Part shown: piece by piece, positions 1 through 7,856 of the stretch
Layout of the letters: the number at the start of each line of letters is the position of its first letter
Position numbering within the stretch: position 1 is the first letter of the stretch
NCBI GenBank assembly: GCA_002869605.1
Contig: PKUI01000204.1
Span: 1-41,912, forward strand
Origin: Desulfuromonas sp.
GTDB taxonomy: Bacteria > Desulfobacterota > Desulfuromonadia > Desulfuromonadales > SZUA-401
Length of the DNA stretch: 41,912 nt
Direction: 5' to 3'
The notes under the pieces: generated by a model
The model's database searches: none
The model's input: only the letters and a program-made list of their open reading frames with translations
What the model was told of the DNA's origin: nothing
Made by a program: the position numbers and the translations under genes

Positions 1-783
1 CAGCATCTGCGTCGCCTTTTCCTTGAGTTGATTGATCTTGCCCCGCAGGCTGAAACTCTCCACGGTCTGGGCATAGATCTGCCTGGCCTGCTCGAGTGAA
101 CTGTTCTGCTTGTCCGTGGCCCGCGAGGTAATCAGCAGTTTCCGCTGCGCTGCGGTCAATTCCTGGCTTCCTGTTTCGATTTCGCCGCTTGCATGAGCAT
201 AGCGCTCCGCCAGAAAAACCTGGTAGGTCTGTTGATTGAGGAAGGCAGCAAACGGCACACAGAAACGGACCAGCAGCGCCAGCACCAGCAGGCGCCGCCC
301 GAGCCAACCTGGATCATAGGGCCAGTTTTTCCGCCACCACAAACCACACAACAGCAGCACCAAAGAACCCGCGAGCAGCACCTCGATCGACAACCACGGA
401 CCAACCTCGAGCAACACCTTCTGCACCCCGAGGGCGGTAAGACTCAGCAGCATCACCCAGGAAAACCGTTCAACCAGGTCGTTGACCGGATCGAGCACCT
501 CGCCGACCGCCAGGGTGACCCCGACCCCGAGAGGGGTGATCTCGATCTCGGTGTCCTGCAGAAAGGAGATCGCGGCATTGCTCAGGCGGGCCAGGGCAAA
601 CGCCACCAGGGCACGATCAAAAGCGGCATCGACGGTTTCTACCGCCGCCGCATCCGGAACCTGAAACAACACGTTTTGGTACACGATGGCCCGTAGCGGC
701 GCGAACTGAGTCGCCAGCAACAACCCCACCACGACAAGCGTCAACAGCCACCTTTTCACCCTGTCCCGCTCCCACCTCGGCAT
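1..783 (-). CDS. Partial uncharacterised inner-membrane protein (runs off left edge)
   Basis: The minus-strand frame is open from the start to base 1, giving 261 codons without a stop. The chosen ATG at 783 follows a GGGAGG Shine-Dalgarno sequence by about 5 bases; an upstream in-frame ATG at 819 has no ribosome site. A hydrophobic anchor (LLTLVVVGLLLA) lies near residues 12-25. A central part follows with an Asp/Glu-rich stretch (DTEIEITPLGVGV), then two or three further membrane segments around residues 105-175. The visible C-terminal part is hydrophilic and likely coiled coil (SGEIETGSQELTAAQRK and onward). I do not recognise the family. The topology suggests an inner-membrane protein with an alpha-helical extramembrane tail, but no function can be assigned. 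Confidence 0.7.
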   Translation of the reverse strand, partial: MPRWERDRVKRWLLTLVVVGLLLATQFAPLRAIVYQNVLFQVPDAAAVETVDAAFDRALVAFALARLSNAAISFLQDTEIEITPLGVGVTLAVGEVLDPVNDLVERFSWVMLLSLTALGVQKVLLEVGPWLSIEVLLAGSLVLLLCGLWWRKNWPYDPGWLGRRLLVLALLVRFCVPFAAFLNQQTYQVFLAERYAHASGEIETGSQELTAAQRKLLITSRATDKQNSSLEQARQIYAQTVESFSLRGKINQLKEKATQML

Positions 784-805
784 CACGCCCTCCCGCGCAC
801 AGATC

Positions 806-835
806 TTGACAACAGTCATCGGAACATACCATAGT
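806..835 (+). promoter_or_regulatory. Possible sigma70 promoter for the histidine kinase
   Basis: A perfect TTGACA (806-811) is followed after 18 bases by CATAGT (830-835), four of six matches to the -10 consensus. It would start transcription about 60 bases before the kinase ATG at 900. It lies just upstream of the chosen start of the divergent membrane-protein gene. Confidence 0.35.
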
Positions 836-899
836 CTATAACCTATTAAAAACGCTGCCGGTTCATGCTGCAAGCCCGCCTTAACCCTTAGGATGACGC

Positions 900-2489
900 A
901 TGCCGCTATTTCTGGGTTCTAAATCGACACCCGGCACGGCCTCCTTCTACACCGTGCCCCGGAGCATTCTCGTGCTCCGCACCCTGGCCCTTGCCCTGCC
1001 AAGCGCGCTGCTGCTCTACCTGCTCAGCCGCAGCTATTTCCTCCTCTATCACACCCTGGTCGAGTTTTTTTTCATTACCGTTGCCTTCACAATTTTCAGC
1101 ATCGGCTGGAACGCCCGCCACTTTGTTAAAAGCAACAGCCTGATGGTGCTGGTCGCGGGCCATCTGGCGATCTGCCCGATCCAGTTCCTGCATGCTGTAA
1201 CCTATACCGGCATGAATGTTCTGGCCGTCACCAACGCGAACTCAGCCACCCAGCTCTGGATCGCCTCCCGTTATCTCGAGGCGGCAACCTTCCTGCTGGC
1301 CGCCTTGATGCTCCCCCAGAAGAAACCACGCTCCCCCTACCTGCTGTTGACCATCGCCCTCGGCAGCAGCGCCCTGTTGCTGAGCACGATCTGGCCACTG
1401 GAACTCTTCCCGGACTGTTATCTGCCCGGCACCGGCCTGACCGGCCTCAAGGTCGTGAGCGAATACGTGATCTGCCTCCTGTTCGGGGTTACCATGCTGC
1501 TATTCTGGCGCCGGCGCGGCCTGCTTGACCACCGTTACCTGATATTGCTGAACGGCTCGCTGGGAGTATCGATCCTCGCTGAGCTCTCCTTTGCCCTGTA
1601 TCAGGACGTCTACGGCTTCATGAACTTCCTCGGTCACTTTTTCACCCTCACCGCGGTGGTCCTGTTGTACCGCGCACTGATCAGCGGCGCCTTGCGCACC
1701 CCCTACGCGGTGCTGTTCAGGGACCTGTCTCAGGCCAAGGAGAATCTTGACTGCGAACTCGAACAGCGGCGTCATACAGAAATCGAGCTACGCGAGGCTA
1801 ACCGCGAACTCGACGCCTTCGTACGCACCGTCTCCCACGATCTGCGTACCCCGTTGACCCCGATCATCGGCCTCGCCGGCTACCTTCAGGAACACCTCGC
1901 TGACCACCATGATCCCGCAACCCTTGAGGCCCTGCACACCATCGAAAGTCAGGGGCAGCGCATGGCACGTATCCTGACCGACCTGCTCTCCTACGCCCGC
2001 GCCGGGCACCGCCACGACGACAACCTGGAAGTGGCCTTGCTCGAAGAAACCCTGGAAAGAGTCTTCGAAGACCTTGGCAGCCAGATCCTCGCCAAAGCGA
2101 TCGAAATCAAACGCGGCCCGTTGCCGGCGCTCAACTATCCACGCACTCTGACTTTCCAGATTTTCTCGAATCTGCTCAGCAACGCCATCAAGTACGCCTG
2201 TGAACACCACAAACTCATCGAGATCGAAGGCCGACAGGTGGATGAAGAGAAGATCGAACTACGTGTGATCGACCACGGTCCGGGGATCCCGGCCACCGAG
2301 CATCTCAAGGTGTTCGAGATCTTCTACCGCCAGCGCTGCCACGAAGACGTCATCGGCAGCGGCATCGGCCTGGCAACAGTCCATAAGCTGGTCGAACGTC
2401 TGGAAGGTACCATCAGCATCGCCGAAACCCCCGGTGGCGGTGCCACCTTCACAGTCACCCTGCCCGTGCCGAATCCGGACCCCCAATAA
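900..2489 (+). CDS. Membrane-bound sensor histidine kinase (MASE3-like sensor)
   Basis: This 529-residue protein has a multi-span N-terminal membrane domain (about residues 22-262, seven to eight hydrophobic segments) resembling MASE3 sensor domains. A short coiled coil (275-308) leads to a HisKA dimerisation domain with phospho-acceptor His313 in SHDLRTPL. The HATPase_c domain follows: N box NLLSNAIKYA (424-433), G1 box DHGPGIP (458-464) and G2 box GSGIGLA (486-492). It should autophosphorylate in response to an unknown membrane or intracellular cue. No receiver domain is fused and no response regulator lies next to it, so it is an orphan kinase in this window. The ORF is complete and its residues are canonical. 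The MASE3 assignment is from general pattern and is less certain than the kinase call. Confidence 0.9.
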   Translation: MPLFLGSKSTPGTASFYTVPRSILVLRTLALALPSALLLYLLSRSYFLLYHTLVEFFFITVAFTIFSIGWNARHFVKSNSLMVLVAGHLAICPIQFLHAVTYTGMNVLAVTNANSATQLWIASRYLEAATFLLAALMLPQKKPRSPYLLLTIALGSSALLLSTIWPLELFPDCYLPGTGLTGLKVVSEYVICLLFGVTMLLFWRRRGLLDHRYLILLNGSLGVSILAELSFALYQDVYGFMNFLGHFFTLTAVVLLYRALISGALRTPYAVLFRDLSQAKENLDCELEQRRHTEIELREANRELDAFVRTVSHDLRTPLTPIIGLAGYLQEHLADHHDPATLEALHTIESQGQRMARILTDLLSYARAGHRHDDNLEVALLEETLERVFEDLGSQILAKAIEIKRGPLPALNYPRTLTFQIFSNLLSNAIKYACEHHKLIEIEGRQVDEEKIELRVIDHGPGIPATEHLKVFEIFYRQRCHEDVIGSGIGLATVHKLVERLEGTISIAETPGGGATFTVTLPVPNPDPQ

Positions 2490-2503
2490 CCGACCAAGCA
2501 TTC

Positions 2504-2532
2504 TTGACATTACAACCCACAAAGAATATTGT
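2504..2532 (+). promoter_or_regulatory. Sigma70 promoter of the Lrp/AsnC gene
   Basis: TTGACA (2504-2509), a 17-base spacer and TATTGT (2527-2532) form a near-consensus promoter. The -10 element lies inside the inverted repeat at 2525-2551. The expected start near 2539 gives a leader of only about 18 bases. Confidence 0.65.
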
Positions 2533-2551
2533 TCTCCATCGGGAGAATATT
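2525..2551. promoter_or_regulatory. Imperfect palindrome, likely Lrp/AsnC auto-operator
   Basis: AATATT-GT-TCTCC and GGAGA-ATATT face each other around a 3-4 base centre. The palindrome covers the -10 element, the transcription start and the Shine-Dalgarno GGGAGA of the Lrp-type gene at 2557. Lrp/AsnC proteins commonly bind such AT-flanked palindromes and repress their own genes, so autorepression is the natural reading. This is inferred from position only. Confidence 0.55.
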
Positions 2552-2556
2552 GCTGA

Positions 2557-3015
2557 ATGATTGACGAGGTTGACCTTCACATACTGGGGATTCTCCAGGA
2601 AAAGGCCCGCATACCCAATGCCGAAGTCGCCCGCCAGGTCGGTATGGCGCCCTCGGCAGTGCTCGAACGGATCCGCAAACTCGAGGAACGCGGCATCATC
2701 GAGGGCTACGAGGTACGCCTCAACCCGACACCGTTCAGTCTCGGGCTGGCCGCGTTCATGTTTATCGAAACCGACCCGAGCGGCAACGGTCGCCTGGGTG
2801 AACGGCTGGCCTCCGTCTGCGGCATCCAGGAAGTTCACCAGGTCGCCGGAGCCGACGGCTACCTGGTCAAGGTGCGGGCAGCCGACCCAACCAGCCTCGG
2901 CAAGATTCTGCGGGAGCAGATCCAGCCGCTGCAAGGGGTACGTTCGACGCGCACCCATATCGTCCTCGACACAGTCAAGGAGACCCGTCAGGTCGAACTT
3001 CATCCGCTCGCTTAA
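2557..3015 (+). CDS. Lrp/AsnC family transcriptional regulator
   Basis: This 152-residue protein is the normal length for the Lrp/AsnC family. Residues 1-60 form the helix-turn-helix (MIDEVDLHILGILQEKAR, then IPNAEVARQVGMAPSAVLER with the recognition helix). Residues 68-145 form the RAM ligand-binding and oligomerisation domain, including the EVHQVAGADGYLVKV strand-turn typical of the family. Such proteins respond to amino acids and form octamers. The gene is 47 bases upstream of a LysA-type decarboxylase on the same strand, so it probably controls that gene as well as itself. The effector cannot be read from the sequence; a basic amino acid is a reasonable guess given the neighbour. Confidence 0.9.
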   Translation: MIDEVDLHILGILQEKARIPNAEVARQVGMAPSAVLERIRKLEERGIIEGYEVRLNPTPFSLGLAAFMFIETDPSGNGRLGERLASVCGIQEVHQVAGADGYLVKVRAADPTSLGKILREQIQPLQGVRSTRTHIVLDTVKETRQVELHPLA

Positions 3016-3062
3016 CGCTTCACACGACTTTTATAGAAAAGTTCTACGCAAGGAGAACCACC

Positions 3063-4322
3063 ATGCCGATGTCCGATGCCTTCAAACAACGCCTCTATCC
3101 GCACCTGGAACATATCGCCGACCATTACGGCACGCCGTTCCACATCTACGACGAAGCCGGAATTCTGAAGACCGGCGATGATTTGAAAAAAGCCTTCGCC
3201 GGCATCGCCGGCTTCCGCGAGTATTACGCGGTCAAGGCCCTGCCCAACCGGGAAGTCCTCAAACTGATGGCCCGGATGGGCTTCGGCTTCGACTGAAGTT
3301 CAATCCCCGAACTGGTGCTGGCTCGCGAACTCGGCGCCAAACCGGAGGACATCATGTTCACCTCCAACAACACCAGCGAAGAGGAGTTTGCCTTTGCCGC
3401 CCAGGACGGCGGCTGCATCCTGAACCTCGATGATATCACGCTGATCGACAAGGTTCCGCAGATGCCGGAACTGATCTGCTTCCGCTACAATCCGGGCCCG
3501 CGTCGCACCGGCAACGTCATCATCGGCAACCCGGTCGAAGCCAAGTACGGCGTCACCCACGACCAGGTGGTGCCCGCCTACCGCAAGGCGATGGAGCGCG
3601 GCGCCAAGCGCTTCGGCCTGCACACCATGGTCGCTTCCAACGAACTCGACTACACCTACATGATCGAGACCGCGCGCATGCTGCTCGAGATCGCCGAGAT
3701 GGTCGAGCAGGAACTCGGCATCCGCTTCGAGTTCCTCAACATCGGCGGCGGCTTCGGAATCCCCTACCGCCCCGACCAGCAGGCACTGGACATTGATGCC
3801 ATGTCGCAGGAAATCACCACGCTGTTCGACGGCTTCAAACAAAAACACGGCTACGCGCCCTCGATGTACATGGAGAGCGGCCGCTTCATGACCGGACCGC
3901 ACGGCTGCCTGGTTGCCAGCGCAATCAACCACAAGGATACCTACCGCAAGTACATCGGCCTCGACGCCTGCATGTCGGCGCTGATGCGCCCGGCCCTGTA
4001 CGAGGCCTACCACCACATTGAAGTTTACGGGAAACCGGAATCGGCCGACCTGCAAACCTACGACGTGGTCGGTTCCCTGTGCGAAAACAACGACAAGTTT
4101 GCTGTTCAGCGTGACCTCCCCCACATTGAAGAGGGGGATTTGCTGGTGATCCACGATTCGGGCGCTCACGGACATGCTATGGGATTCCAGTACAATGGCC
4201 GGCTGCGCCCCCAGGAACTGATACTGCGGGCCGACGGCAGCGCAGAAAAAATCCGCCGCGCCGAAACCCTCGACGATTACTTTGCCACCTACGATTTCGC
4301 TCCGGACAAATTGACGCTGTAA
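3063..4322 (+). CDS. LysA-type fold-III PLP decarboxylase with in-frame TGA at codon 78
   Basis: This is a 419-residue decarboxylase of the ornithine/diaminopimelate decarboxylase (alanine-racemase fold) family. The start has a clear AAGGAG site. PLP-binding Lys lies in YYAVKALPN (about residue 58). Other family marks are the His in GLHTMVASN, the phosphate-binding NIGGGFGIPY, ESGRFMTGPHG, the catalytic Cys in GSLCENNDKF and the C-terminal GAHGHAMGFQYNGRLRP. Codon 78 is TGA (3294-3296), between GFGFD and SSIPELVLAR. Relatives usually read FDCSS or FDCAS there, so Cys, or selenocysteine, is expected. Both sides stay in the same frame and match the family, so no frameshift is involved. Without readthrough the product is a useless 77-residue peptide. 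The substrate (diaminopimelate, lysine, ornithine or carboxynorspermidine) is unresolved. The Lrp-type gene upstream is the likely regulator. Confidence 0.8.
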
Positions 4323-4330
4323 CCCTGAAC

Positions 4331-4360
4331 GGCTGCGGTCACCCGCCGGTGACCGCAGCC
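4331..4360 (+). terminator. 13-bp perfect hairpin after the decarboxylase gene
   Basis: GGCTGCGGTCACC (4331-4343) and GGTGACCGCAGCC (4348-4360) pair perfectly around a 4-base loop, 8 bases after the stop codon. There is no strong U tract, so it may be a weak terminator or an mRNA 3'-end stabiliser. Confidence 0.55.
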
Positions 4361-4408
4361 GCGAATGATTTCCCCGGTAAAATTCCCCACCCACCTCCAG
4401 CACTTGAC

Positions 4409-4433
4409 AAAAAAAATCGCCCTGCGGCGATTT
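4409..4433 (-). terminator. Rho-independent terminator of hsp20
   Basis: On the minus strand, AAATCGCC and GGCGATTT pair around a 4-base loop and run straight into a T tract of about eight residues (plus-strand A run 4409-4416). It lies about 40 bases after the hsp20 stop codon. Confidence 0.8.
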
Positions 4434-4473
4434 CACGGTACCCCAGGAGAGGGGGCTATGCACGGCCTTGGGC

Positions 4474-4947
4474 CTAGTGAACGTTCTTCTTGGCAGTTTC
4501 GATCGGGATTTTACGTCCTTCGTGGGTCTTGAGCATCGGCATGGTCAAACGCAGCATACCATCGTTGAATGTAGCGTGAACCTCATCGAGGTTGACATTT
4601 TCCGGCAGGTCGACACACCGCATGAAGGTCTGTTTGCTCGATTCGCGCACCAGGTAATGCTCTTCCTGAACCTCACTCTCCTTGGCCGTCTCGGCACGGA
4701 TTGTCAAGACACGCCCCTCGACACTCACGTCAAGGTCTTCGCTGCGCACACCAGGCAGTTCGGCCTCGACGTTGAGAACCTGATCCTTCACATAGGTATT
4801 GACCAGCGGCACCCGCTGACCTTCTCCAGTCTCCATTTTTTCGCTGCCGAAAGTTCTACGAAACAGGTCGTCAAACTCCCGATGCAGCGTCCCCAGATCC
4901 CTGGACAGTTCCCGGAAGGGATCCCAACGAGTCGGTAACAAAGGCAT
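4474..4947 (-). CDS. Small heat-shock protein, Hsp20/alpha-crystallin family
   Basis: This 157-residue protein has the N-terminal motif WDPFRELSRDLGTLHREFD typical of bacterial class A small heat-shock proteins. The alpha-crystallin domain spans about 48-140 (VKDQVLNVEAELPGV, then ESSKQTFMRCVDLPE). The closing motif GMLRLTMPM provides the hydrophobic swap contact, and a short tail (GRKIPIETAKK) contains an IPI-type motif that anchors dimers in the oligomer. It binds unfolding proteins without ATP. The start has a strong AGGAGGTGA ribosome site. It is monocistronic, between its own promoter and terminator, and divergent from the Rrf2 gene. No CIRCE-like element was seen upstream. Confidence 0.95.
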   Translation of the reverse strand: MPLLPTRWDPFRELSRDLGTLHREFDDLFRRTFGSEKMETGEGQRVPLVNTYVKDQVLNVEAELPGVRSEDLDVSVEGRVLTIRAETAKESEVQEEHYLVRESSKQTFMRCVDLPENVNLDEVHATFNDGMLRLTMPMLKTHEGRKIPIETAKKNVH

Positions 4948-5003
4948 TCACCTCCTCTCTCTCAATAATGTAAAGGGCACCGAACAACCCCTCTCCTGTA
5001 TCA

Positions 5004-5031
5004 ATATTAGCTCTTTTACATTTGCCTGCAA
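5004..5031 (-). promoter_or_regulatory. Probable promoter of hsp20
   Basis: On the minus strand, TTGCAG (5026-5031), a 16-base spacer and TAATAT (5004-5009) resemble a sigma70 promoter. They sit 57 bases upstream of the hsp20 ATG. A heat-shock sigma factor site was not recognised. Confidence 0.4.
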
Positions 5032-5087
5032 TCCCCACCCTGCTTGTTCTTGCGATCTATACAACGCTTTTTTACCGTAAATATTTG

Positions 5088-5116
5088 TTGACAGAAATCA
5101 TGCGCTTTAGAATAAT
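5088..5116 (+). promoter_or_regulatory. Strong sigma70 promoter of the Rrf2-cysK-larE operon
   Basis: TTGACA (5088-5093), a 17-base spacer and AATAAT (5111-5116) give a near-consensus promoter 31 bases upstream of the Rrf2 start codon. The expected start is near 5123. Rrf2 proteins often repress their own promoter, and the short AT-rich leader is the likely binding region. Confidence 0.75.
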
Positions 5117-5147
5117 GCTTTTTCAGCCTTAACTAAAGGAGTACAAG

Positions 5148-5636
5148 ATGCGTCTCACCACCAAAAGCCGCTACGGCGTGCGGGCCATGTTCGATATGGC
5201 ATTCAACGCCGGCACCCTGCCGGTTCAGATCAAGGATATTTCACGCCGCCAGGCTATTTCCCCCCGTTACCTTGAACAGATTTTCCAGGATCTCAAGCGC
5301 GCCAAACTGGTCAAAAGCCGTCGCGGCCCGCAAGGAGGCTATTACCTTTCCCGCAAACCGGAGGAGATCACCGTGGCCGAGATCATCCTCGCCGCGGAAG
5401 GCGAATTCAAACTGGTTGACTGTAGCCGGAAGAATGCCTGCAAGGGGCGCAAATCGACCAGCAGCTCGAAACTGTGTGAATTCGACGGGCAGTGCGTCAC
5501 CCAGGACCTGTGGAGCGAAGCAAGCCAGATGCTCAACAATTACTTTAGCGGCATCTCCCTGCGCGACCTGTGCAACAAGGGCAAGGAAATGGGGATCGAA
5601 AAAGAGCTCGATCACCGCTACATGTATTTTATTTAG
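5148..5636 (+). CDS. Rrf2 family regulator (IscR/CymR-like)
   Basis: This 162-residue protein has the Rrf2 winged helix at residues 1-75: MRLTTKSRYGVRAM, the recognition helix ISPRYLEQIFQDLKRA, and the wing KSRRGPQGGYYLSR. Four cysteines follow at 92, 98, 110 and 116. Cys92 and Cys98 match the positions of the first two cluster ligands in IscR (92, 98, 104), so an iron-sulfur cluster is plausible, though the third spacing differs. The next gene, 34 bases downstream, is cysteine synthase, which points to control of cysteine or cluster supply as with CymR or IscR. The AAAGGAG site before the ATG fixes the start. Whether the effector is a cluster or a CysK complex cannot be told from sequence. 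Confidence 0.9.
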   Translation: MRLTTKSRYGVRAMFDMAFNAGTLPVQIKDISRRQAISPRYLEQIFQDLKRAKLVKSRRGPQGGYYLSRKPEEITVAEIILAAEGEFKLVDCSRKNACKGRKSTSSSKLCEFDGQCVTQDLWSEASQMLNNYFSGISLRDLCNKGKEMGIEKELDHRYMYFI

Positions 5637-5670
5637 CCAACCACCCTGCATATGAGCAATGGAGAGTATC

Positions 5671-6591
5671 ATGCCCATCACGCAAAGCGATCAGTCTCTC
5701 GGCCAAATCGGCAACACCTCGCTGGTACGCATTACCCTGCCGGACCAGGCAGAATGTGCAACCGTCTGGGGAAAACTGGAGACGACCAATCCCGGCGGCA
5801 GCATTAAGGACCGTATCGCCCTGGCAATGATCGAAGAAGCCGAAAAAGAAGGGTTTCTGAACCCCGGGGGACTGGTCGTGGAACCGACCAGCGGCAACAC
5901 CGGCATCGGCCTCTCGCTGGTCTGCTCAACCCGTGGCTACCGCCTGACCCTGACCATGCCGGAGACCATGTCGCAGGAGCGTCGGCGACTGCTCAGCGCC
6001 TTCGGTGCCGAACTGGTCCTGACCCCTGGCAACCTCGGCATGCGTGGTGCCATTGAAGCCGCCGAGGAGTTGGTCAAGCAACGCCGCGGATTTATGCCTC
6101 AACAGTTTTCCAACCCGGTCAACCCGGCCATCCACGAACAAACCACCGGGCCGGAGATTCTTGCCGCTGTCGACGGGCAAGTCGACGCCTTTGTGGCCGG
6201 TGTCGGTACAGGAGGGACCATTACCGGAGTCGGCCGCGCCCTGCGCAAACAGAACCCGGACACCCTGGTAGTCGCCGTCGAGCCGGAAACCTCTCCCGTC
6301 CTCTCCGGAGGAGACCCCGGTCCACACGGCATCCAGGGAATCGGTGCGGGATTCATCCCGGATATCCTCGACACCGAAATCTACAACGAGGTCATGACCA
6401 TCAGTGACAAAGAAGCGATTACCACGACCCGGCTGCTGGCTCGCACGCAGGGGCTGCTGGTCGGCATCTCTTCCGGCGCTAACCTTTGCGCTGCACACCG
6501 GGTTGCACGCCAAATCGGCCCGGGCAAGCAGGTGGTTACCGTCTTGTGCGACACCGGCGAACGCTATCTTTCCACCGGAATCTACGATTGA
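5671..6591 (+). CDS. cysK: Cysteine synthase (O-acetylserine sulfhydrylase)
   Basis: This fold-II PLP enzyme makes cysteine from O-acetylserine and sulfide. The 306-residue length is normal for CysK. PLP-binding Lys46 lies in NPGGSIKDR, the substrate loop TSGNTG is at 73-78, and the glycine-rich phosphate loop is GVGTGGTITG. The C-terminal end contains VLCDTGERYLSTGI, where CysK/CysM enzymes place their conserved Asp/Ser region. An upstream in-frame ATG at 5659 exists, but GGAGAG at 5661-5666 favours the start at 5671. It lies in an operon after the Rrf2 regulator and overlaps larE by 4 bases. CysM cannot be wholly excluded. Confidence 0.92.
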   Translation: MPITQSDQSLGQIGNTSLVRITLPDQAECATVWGKLETTNPGGSIKDRIALAMIEEAEKEGFLNPGGLVVEPTSGNTGIGLSLVCSTRGYRLTLTMPETMSQERRRLLSAFGAELVLTPGNLGMRGAIEAAEELVKQRRGFMPQQFSNPVNPAIHEQTTGPEILAAVDGQVDAFVAGVGTGGTITGVGRALRKQNPDTLVVAVEPETSPVLSGGDPGPHGIQGIGAGFIPDILDTEIYNEVMTISDKEAITTTRLLARTQGLLVGISSGANLCAAHRVARQIGPGKQVVTVLCDTGERYLSTGIYD

Positions 6592-7391
6592 ACCCTGAAC
6601 GCCCCCTCGCAAGACTTCAGCACCACCTCAGCCACCTGAAACGGGTGGCTGTAGCGTTTTCCGGTGGTGTTGACTCAACCCTGTTATTAAGGGTGGCCTG
6701 TGACACCCTCGGCAAGGACCAGGTTGTGGCGTTGACCGCCTGCACCGAACTGGTTCCGCGCCGCGAACAACAGGAGGCCGAAGAGCTGGCACGCAAGCTC
6801 GGGGTCCGACATGAACGGCTCCACGAGCAGGTGCTCTCCTTCCGTGCCGTCGCCTCCAACCCGCGTGACCGCTGCTACCATTGCAAGCACCTGCTATTCA
6901 CGCTGTTTCGCAAACGTTGCGACGAACTCGGCTACACTCACCTTGTCGATGGCACCAACTCTGACGATCTCGGTGAAGACCGTCCCGGGCTCAAAGCCCT
7001 TAAAGAGCTACAGGTCAAATCTCCGCTGGCGGAGTCGGGTCTCAGCAAGCAAAACGTACGTGAGCTGAGCCGCAAGCTGGGGCTGCCGACCGCCGAACAA
7101 CCGGCGTTCGCCTGCCTCGCCTCGCGGATTCCCTTCGGAACCGTGCTGACGGCCGAAAACCTGTCCCGAGTCGAACGCTGCGAAGATTTTTTGCGCGACC
7201 ACGGTTTTCACAACGTCCGCGTCCGTTACCACGACACGATCGCCCGCATTGAACTGGAAAACGAGGACATGCAGCGCATCATGGAACCTGCCCTGAGCCG
7301 GGAGCTGGTCGAACGTTTCCGGGAATACGGTTTTACGTATGTAACCCTTGACCTACAGGGGTTCCGTAGTGGTAGCATGAGCGAGGTCTGA
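6588..7391 (+). CDS. larE: LarE-type ATP-dependent sacrificial sulfur transferase
   Basis: This 267-residue PP-loop protein has the ATP-binding SGGVDST near residue 24. The family signature FACLASRIPFG carries the Cys that in Lactiplantibacillus LarE donates its own sulfur to the nickel-pincer nucleotide cofactor. A CYHCK motif adds two more cysteines, as in LarE forms thought to carry a [4Fe-4S] cluster and act catalytically; I infer that type here. The frame extends far upstream inside cysK. The start chosen is TTG 6588, whose TTGA overlaps the cysK stop, giving the family's usual length and translational coupling. Co-location with cysK fits a need for cysteine sulfur. larA, larB and larC are not in the window, so its cofactor role is not confirmed. 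Confidence 0.85.
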   Translation: MNPERPLARLQHHLSHLKRVAVAFSGGVDSTLLLRVACDTLGKDQVVALTACTELVPRREQQEAEELARKLGVRHERLHEQVLSFRAVASNPRDRCYHCKHLLFTLFRKRCDELGYTHLVDGTNSDDLGEDRPGLKALKELQVKSPLAESGLSKQNVRELSRKLGLPTAEQPAFACLASRIPFGTVLTAENLSRVERCEDFLRDHGFHNVRVRYHDTIARIELENEDMQRIMEPALSRELVERFREYGFTYVTLDLQGFRSGSMSEV

Positions 7392-7408
7392 TCCCGGGAG
7401 GAGACTGC

Positions 7409-7831
7409 ATGCATAACAGTAACGCTTTGATGGCCGTCTGCTTTCTGGCCGGATTAATCGGCGCACTCTTCTGCAGCCTGGCTGCCTGGGCGTTCGGCAA
7501 CTGGGGGATCACCGCCCTCGCCGGCGTGAACATGGCTCCGGCGCTGACGCTCACCTGGCTCTATCCACGGCTGGTCTGGGGTGGAATCTGGGGCCTCGCT
7601 TACTTCCTGCTGGTCGGTTCCCCCCGCTCGCGTCGCCGCTGGGTCCGCAAGGGGCTATTGATCAGCCTGCTGCCGACCCTGCTGCAGCTGTTCTACTTCT
7701 TCCCCTATACCACCCCGTTTGGACAGATGGGAGTCAAGCTCGGGCTAATGACACCACTGTTCGTCCTGCTTTACAATTTTATCTGGGGATTCTTTACCGG
7801 AGTTTTTACCCGCCTGCTATGGGGACGCTGA
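7409..7831 (+). CDS. Small four-span membrane protein, function unknown
   Basis: The 140-residue product starts after a strong GGGAGGAG site, 17 bases past larE, so it is probably the last gene of that operon. Hydrophobic segments lie at about 8-28, 35-52, 58-70 (interrupted by a basic loop SPRSRRRWVRKG), 80-98 and 110-136. The basic loop should face the cytoplasm. I recognise no catalytic or transport motif. It resembles small conserved hypothetical membrane proteins of Geobacter-like genomes, and no function is proposed. Confidence 0.75.
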   Translation: MHNSNALMAVCFLAGLIGALFCSLAAWAFGNWGITALAGVNMAPALTLTWLYPRLVWGGIWGLAYFLLVGSPRSRRRWVRKGLLISLLPTLLQLFYFFPYTTPFGQMGVKLGLMTPLFVLLYNFIWGFFTGVFTRLLWGR

Positions 7832-7856
7832 ACAGCGCCCCCGAAAGTTTCCTCAA

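Noticed and set aside
193..696. A 167-codon plus-strand frame near the left edge
   Set aside because: Gln/Arg/His-rich composition marks it as the shadow of the minus-strand membrane protein, whose frame is open throughout.
3297..3313. Short hairpin AGTTC/GAACT right after the in-frame TGA, considered as a SECIS element
   Set aside because: It is too close to the UGA and its loop lacks the required G, so it does not resemble a bacterial SECIS element.
3300..4463. A 387-codon minus-strand frame opposite the decarboxylase
   Set aside because: The plus strand carries clear PLP-decarboxylase motifs, and the reverse frame is His/Gly/Val-rich shadow sequence running into the hsp20 terminator.
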